Source of the DNA: Phytopseudomonas straminea
Lineage (GTDB): Bacteria; Pseudomonadota; Gammaproteobacteria; Pseudomonadales; Pseudomonadaceae
Assembly (NCBI RefSeq): GCF_900112645.1
Contig: NZ_FOMO01000003.1
Span: 62,001 to 126,000, forward strand
Direction of reading: 5' to 3'
DNA: 64,000 nt
Shown here: positions 60,652-64,000 of the stretch, one piece after another
Layout of the letters: every line of letters begins with the position of its first letter
Numbering within the stretch: position 1 is the stretch's first letter
Notes under the pieces: model-generated
The model's database searches: none
What the model saw: the letters and a program-made list of their open reading frames with translations, nothing else
Told to the model about the DNA's origin: nothing
Program-made: the position numbers and the translations under genes

Positions 60652-61017
60652 GACATCCTCAATCGCTGAACGGCCACTGCGGCGTGCGTATGTCCGTTGA
60701 ATTTTCAGGGTGACCGCACAGGCGCTTGCTTGTGCAGTCGGTAAAAGGGTGGGCTGTTCGTCAGGCCCAAGGCGTGCCTGATCGCTAACGATGGCCGTAG
60801 CGGTGATGATGCGGCGGATTATCGTGGCGATCAACCGGTGTCGCGCTGGCAGGCGCGGCGAGATTGAAAAAACTTGGTCAATGCACCACCATGCGCGCCC
60901 GCGCCACCCGACATTGCTGCTTTTGCAGGCGAGGCGGCGGCGCGCTCCGGCAGGCGCAGTGCGTCTGGCGGTATACTCCACGTCCCGTGCAGATAGACCT
61001 CGATAGGGCCTGATGAC
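60652..61017. other. 366-base divergent control region of ilvE and nadA
   Basis: No gene is supported on either strand. GCACAGGCGCTTGCTTGTGC at 60716-60735 can form a hairpin in the ilvE leader on the minus strand; I see no leader peptide with branched-chain codons to call attenuation. GTATACT at 60971-60977 is a possible -10 for nadA. Confidence 0.4.
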
Positions 61018-62076
61018 ATGACGCAGATTGCCGAGCGACTTCTAGTCCAGGCTCACCTCGACGCCAAGCAGCCAGAGACGCTGACCGCGGAGCAGGAAGC
61101 GTTCTACCGTGATGAAATTGCCAAGGAGCTGAAGCGCCAGAACGCCGTGCTGGTCGCTCACTATTATTGCGACCCGGTGCTGCAGGCGTTGGCCGAAGAG
61201 ACTGGCGGCTGCGTGTCCGACTCCCTGGAAATGGCGCGCTTCGGCAACCAGCATTCGGCGCAGACCGTGCTGGTGGCTGGCGTCAAGTTCATGGGCGAGA
61301 CCGCCAAGATCCTCAACCCGGAAAAGCGCGTGCTGATGCCGACGCTGGAGGCCACCTGCTCGCTGGACCTGGGTTGCCCAGTCGATGAGTTCGCCGCGTT
61401 CTGCGATCAGCACCCGCAGCGCACCGTGGTGGTGTATGCCAACACCTCGGCGGCCGTGAAGGCGCGCGCCGACTGGGTGGTGACTTCTGGCTGCGCGGTG
61501 GAGATCGTCGAGCACCTGATGGACAACGGCGAGAGCATCATCTGGGCGCCGGACCAACACCTGGGCCGCTACATCCAGAACAAGACCGGCGCCGACATGC
61601 TGCTCTGGGATGGTGCCTGCATCGTTCACGAGGAGTTCAAGGCGCGTCAGCTGCAGGACATGAAGGCGCTGTACCCGGAAGCTGCGGTGCTGGTGCACCC
61701 GGAGTCGCCGACGGCGGTGATCGAGCTGGCCGATGCGGTCGGCTCGACCAGCCAACTGATCGCCGCGGCCCAGCTCATGTCCAACAGGACCTTTATCGTC
61801 GCCACCGACCGCGGCATCTTCTACAAGATGCAGCAGCTTTGCCCAGACAAGGAATTCGTGGCAGCGCCGACTGCCGGTAACGGCGCGGCGTGCCGCAGTT
61901 GTGCGAACTGCCCTTGGATGGCGATGAACACCTTGCAGCGCACGCTGCAGTGCCTGCGCGAGGGTAGCAATGAAGTGTTCGTGGACCCGGCGCTGATTCC
62001 GCGGGCCATCAAGCCGCTCAAGCGCATGCTGGACTTCACCCAGGCCGCCCGCCTGAAGCAGGCCGGCAACGCCTGA
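61018..62076 (+). CDS. nadA: quinolinate synthase A
   Basis: 352 residues, a 4Fe-4S enzyme that condenses iminoaspartate with dihydroxyacetone phosphate for NAD synthesis. Cluster cysteines are expected in [23 protein letters not shown] and [31 protein letters not shown] carries the substrate residues. No nadB or nadC is adjacent. A hairpin follows at 62083-62118, then a MITE. Confidence 0.96.
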   Translation: MTQIAERLLVQAHLDAKQPETLTAEQEAFYRDEIAKELKRQNAVLVAHYYCDPVLQALAEETGGCVSDSLEMARFGNQHSAQTVLVAGVKFMGETAKILNPEKRVLMPTLEATCSLDLGCPVDEFAAFCDQHPQRTVVVYANTSAAVKARADWVVTSGCAVEIVEHLMDNGESIIWAPDQHLGRYIQNKTGADMLLWDGACIVHEEFKARQLQDMKALYPEAAVLVHPESPTAVIELADAVGSTSQLIAAAQLMSNRTFIVATDRGIFYKMQQLCPDKEFVAAPTAGNGAACRSCANCPWMAMNTLQRTLQCLREGSNEVFVDPALIPRAIKPLKRMLDFTQAARLKQAGNA

Positions 62077-62082
62077 CTCCCC

Positions 62083-62118
62083 AGCCCGATACGCCATCGG
62101 CCGATAGCGTATCGGGCT
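62083..62118 (+). terminator. hairpin after nadA
   Basis: AGCCCGATACGC, 12-base loop, GCGTATCGGGCT, a perfect 12-base stem. No T tract follows. Confidence 0.6.
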
Positions 62119-62133
62119 CGTGCTGCGCCCTTA

Positions 62134-62329
62134 GAGCCTGTTCACGATCTCGCGAGCTAGAGCCATACAAGGCAAAAACAGGCGAGGAAGCGGAGTTTAC
62201 GAGCTGTAAATGAGCAGTACTCGCTTCGCTCGCCCTGCGGGCCGCGCTAAAGCGCGTTAGCCGCAAGCGGCTTGCCGAGCCTGTTTTTAACACAGTAGGG
62301 CCGACGCGCAGCAGATCGTGAACAGGCTC
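62134..62329. mobile_element. MITE with 17-base terminal inverted repeats
   Basis: GAGCCTGTTCACGATCT at 62134-62150 is the exact reverse complement of AGATCGTGAACAGGCTC at 62313-62329. TTA flanks both ends (62131-62133 and 62330-62332), a probable 3-base target duplication. The 196-base element has no open frame of a transposase. The inside contains further inverted blocks (GCGAGG, CGCTTCGCTCGCC, and CCGCAAGCGG). The right TTA is the TAA stop of bepA. Similar sequence is common in several Pseudomonas genomes, as far as I recall. Confidence 0.8.
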
Positions 62330-63766
62330 TTAGCCGCGCAGCATTTCCTCGGTCATACGTTTCTCTTCGATCAACTCCTTCTGCCTAGCGTCGATACGCG
62401 AGGCCAGCTGGAAGTTGTTGGAGGCGCGGCGCTTGGCGAAGTCGAGCTGTTCGATGGCCTGGTTGTAATCGCCGACCAGTGCGAAGTACTCCGCACGGGC
62501 CTGATGCAGGCCGATGGTGTTGCCGCTCAATCCGCGCACTTCCGCCACCTGATACCAGACATCCGGATCCTTCATGCGCCGCTTGAGCAGATCGTTGAGC
62601 GCCTGCTCGGCGGCGGGAATCTTGCGCTGCTTGAGCAAGAGGTCGATGCGCGCCTGGTTCAGCGGGTAATTGTTTGGGTACAGGTCGAGCATGCGGCTGA
62701 CGCGCTGCTCGCTCGCTGGCAGGTGGTTGGCGGCAGAGTCCAGGCTGATCTGCGCCAGGTTATAGGTGATGTCGTTGGGTGCCTTCTGCAGCAGCGGTGC
62801 CAGCACGTCACGGGCTTCGTCGAACTGACTACCCTTGATCAGCGCGATGGCCAGGCCATAGCGGGCGGCATCCATGTTCGGGTTTTCGTCGAGCTGAGCG
62901 CGGAAGCGTTTGGCGGCAATGCCCGGGGTTTCCTCATAGGTCAGTTGCACGCGCGCGCGCATCAGTTGGTAGCGCAGGCTGTCTTCGGTGCCGCCAGCGG
63001 GGAACTGCTCGGCGCGGTTGCGGGTGTCGGCGATCCGCGACTCTGAAACCGGGTGGGTGAGCAGGAATTCCGGCGGCATGCGGTCGTAGCGGTACTGGCG
63101 CATCAGGCGTTCGAACATGCTTGGCATCGAGCGCGGGTCGTAACCGGCCTTTTCCAGGTTGACCAGGCCGATACGGTCAGCCTCCTGCTCGTTCTGCCGC
63201 GAGAAACGCCGCTGTTCCTGAATGGCCGCCGCCTGGGTCGAGGCGATGGCGGCGATACCGGCATCACCGGCGCCGGCTGCGGCAGCGACGATGCCGGCGA
63301 GCATGGCGGCCATGACCGGCAACTGCATGCGCTTCTGGGCTTCCAGGCCGCGGGCGAAGTGGCGCTGTGACAAGTGCGCCAGTTCGTGGGCTAGTACCGA
63401 GGCGTATTCGCCTTCGGTCTGGGCATAGAGGAACAGGCCGCCGTTGACGCCGATGATCCCGCCGGGCGCGGCGAAGGCGTTGATCTGCGGGCTGTTGAGC
63501 AGCACGAACTCGAGGCGCCGGTCCTGTACCTGGCTGGTTTCGGCCAGGCGGTAGACGCTGCTCTCGACGTAGTCCTTGAGCTGCGGGTCTGATAGCTGGC
63601 TGACCTGGCCACGCACGATGCTCAGCCAGGCGCGGCCCAGCTGGTATTCCTGTTGCGGCGAGACCATCGCCGAGCTGGCGTCACCGAGGGAGGGCAGGTC
63701 GCTGGCCATGGCCGGTTGTGCCAGCAGGCAGGCGAGCGTCAGCAGAGTGGGGCGCAGAACATTCAT
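62330..63766 (-). CDS. bepA: BepA-like M48 family periplasmic metalloprotease/chaperone
   Basis: 478 residues. Signal peptide (LLTLACLLAQPAMA). HELAH at residues 127-131 is the zinc motif of M48 proteases, followed by the conserved EADRIG Glu region (EQEADRIGLVNLEKAGYDP). The second half is a TPR chain (residues 280-470, LDLYPNNYPLNQARIDLLLK). BepA assists assembly of LptD and degrades failed outer-membrane proteins. It equals PA1005 in place. Its TAA stop is the edge of the MITE. Confidence 0.92.
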   Translation of the reverse strand: MNVLRPTLLTLACLLAQPAMASDLPSLGDASSAMVSPQQEYQLGRAWLSIVRGQVSQLSDPQLKDYVESSVYRLAETSQVQDRRLEFVLLNSPQINAFAAPGGIIGVNGGLFLYAQTEGEYASVLAHELAHLSQRHFARGLEAQKRMQLPVMAAMLAGIVAAAAGAGDAGIAAIASTQAAAIQEQRRFSRQNEQEADRIGLVNLEKAGYDPRSMPSMFERLMRQYRYDRMPPEFLLTHPVSESRIADTRNRAEQFPAGGTEDSLRYQLMRARVQLTYEETPGIAAKRFRAQLDENPNMDAARYGLAIALIKGSQFDEARDVLAPLLQKAPNDITYNLAQISLDSAANHLPASEQRVSRMLDLYPNNYPLNQARIDLLLKQRKIPAAEQALNDLLKRRMKDPDVWYQVAEVRGLSGNTIGLHQARAEYFALVGDYNQAIEQLDFAKRRASNNFQLASRIDARQKELIEEKRMTEEMLRG

Positions 63767-63874
63767 GCACAGGGCTCTTGTTTGATCAGTGCCGTACTGT
63801 AGCGGCCAGGCAGTTGCCTGACCAGCGCCGGCAGGGCTTGGGTTATGCTGTCAGCCTGCAAACGGGAGGGTGTC

Positions 63875-64000
63875 ATGAGTGAAGTGTCGGATTGGCAGGG
63901 CGAGCATCAGGCCGAGCTGGATGCCTGCGGGCTGAATTGCCCGCTGCCGCTGCTCAAGGCCAAGGTGGCGCTCAATGGCCTGGCCAGTGGCGAGGTGCTG
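63875..64000 (+). CDS. TusA-like sulfurtransferase (PA1006-like), 3' end beyond window
   Basis: Only the first 42 codons are present: MSEVSDWQGEHQAELDACGL then NCPLPLLKAKVALNG. The CGLNCPLPLLKAK segment is the TusA signature with the catalytic Cys. PA1006 is needed for molybdenum homeostasis and nitrate use, so sulfur transfer to the cofactor is a likely role. GGGAGGG lies before ATG 63875. Divergent from bepA. The remaining sequence lies outside the window. Confidence 0.88.
   Translation, partial: MSEVSDWQGEHQAELDACGLNCPLPLLKAKVALNGLASGEVL

Noticed and set aside
60716..60735. Hairpin before ilvE as a transcription attenuator
   Set aside because: No leader peptide with Leu/Val/Ile codon runs and no T tract; kept only as a note in the gap entry.

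Overview
The window is chromosomal DNA of a Pseudomonas species. Gene content and order follow the P. aeruginosa blocks PA0916-PA0976 and PA1004-PA1006 as I remember them: rimO, the PA0919/PA0920 lipid pair, dinB, gacS, cysM-rlmD-relA-mazG, purMN, hda, proS, oprD, dps, aspS, ruvCAB, tol-pal, queEC, nadA and bepA. It is not P. aeruginosa itself. The left end carries integron-type gene cassettes with the long attC type known from the alcaligenes/mendocina/stutzeri-like pseudomonads, and several loci differ. The species call is inference; no database search was possible.

Layout. 1-5.5 kb: accessory DNA. Small, mostly unrecognised minus-strand genes are separated by attC recombination sites, and no integrase is visible (a CALIN-like array). 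It includes one HEPN-like gene, one DUF1493 gene, one immunity-like gene and one broken macro-domain-like cassette. 6.1-13 kb: rimO, a short-chain fatty acid permease, and the aminoacyl-phosphatidylglycerol synthase/hydrolase pair. 13.2-13.7 kb: three initiator tRNA genes, each with its own promoter and terminator. 13.9-22 kb: SOS-regulated dinB, two small minus-strand genes, a MITE, then a heme oxygenase gene overlapping the end of gacS, and a divergent two-component system.

22-43 kb: core metabolism and stress genes. These are cysM-rlmD-relA-mazG; purM-purN; hda with the DUF2066 and AI-2E-type genes; wrbA with an ArsC-like gene; and small conserved Pseudomonas proteins up to proS. 43-50 kb: an OprD-family porin, HIT and SlyX proteins, a membrane protein fused to a cold-shock domain, a Dps-like ferritin, aspS and yebC. 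50-58 kb: the ruvCAB Holliday-junction operon runs directly into ybgC-tolQRAB-pal-cpoB, the envelope-constriction system. 58-64 kb: queE-queC (queuosine precursor), tRNA-Lys, a type II branched-chain aminotransferase, nadA, a second MITE, bepA, and the start of a TusA-like gene cut by the window edge.

The most unusual material is the integrase-less cassette array, together with two related terminal-inverted-repeat elements. Both of these elements end exactly at the TAA stop codon of a minus-strand gene. Translational coupling is common among the core genes (TGATG or ATGA overlaps). Starts were chosen from ribosome-binding sites and remembered family lengths.
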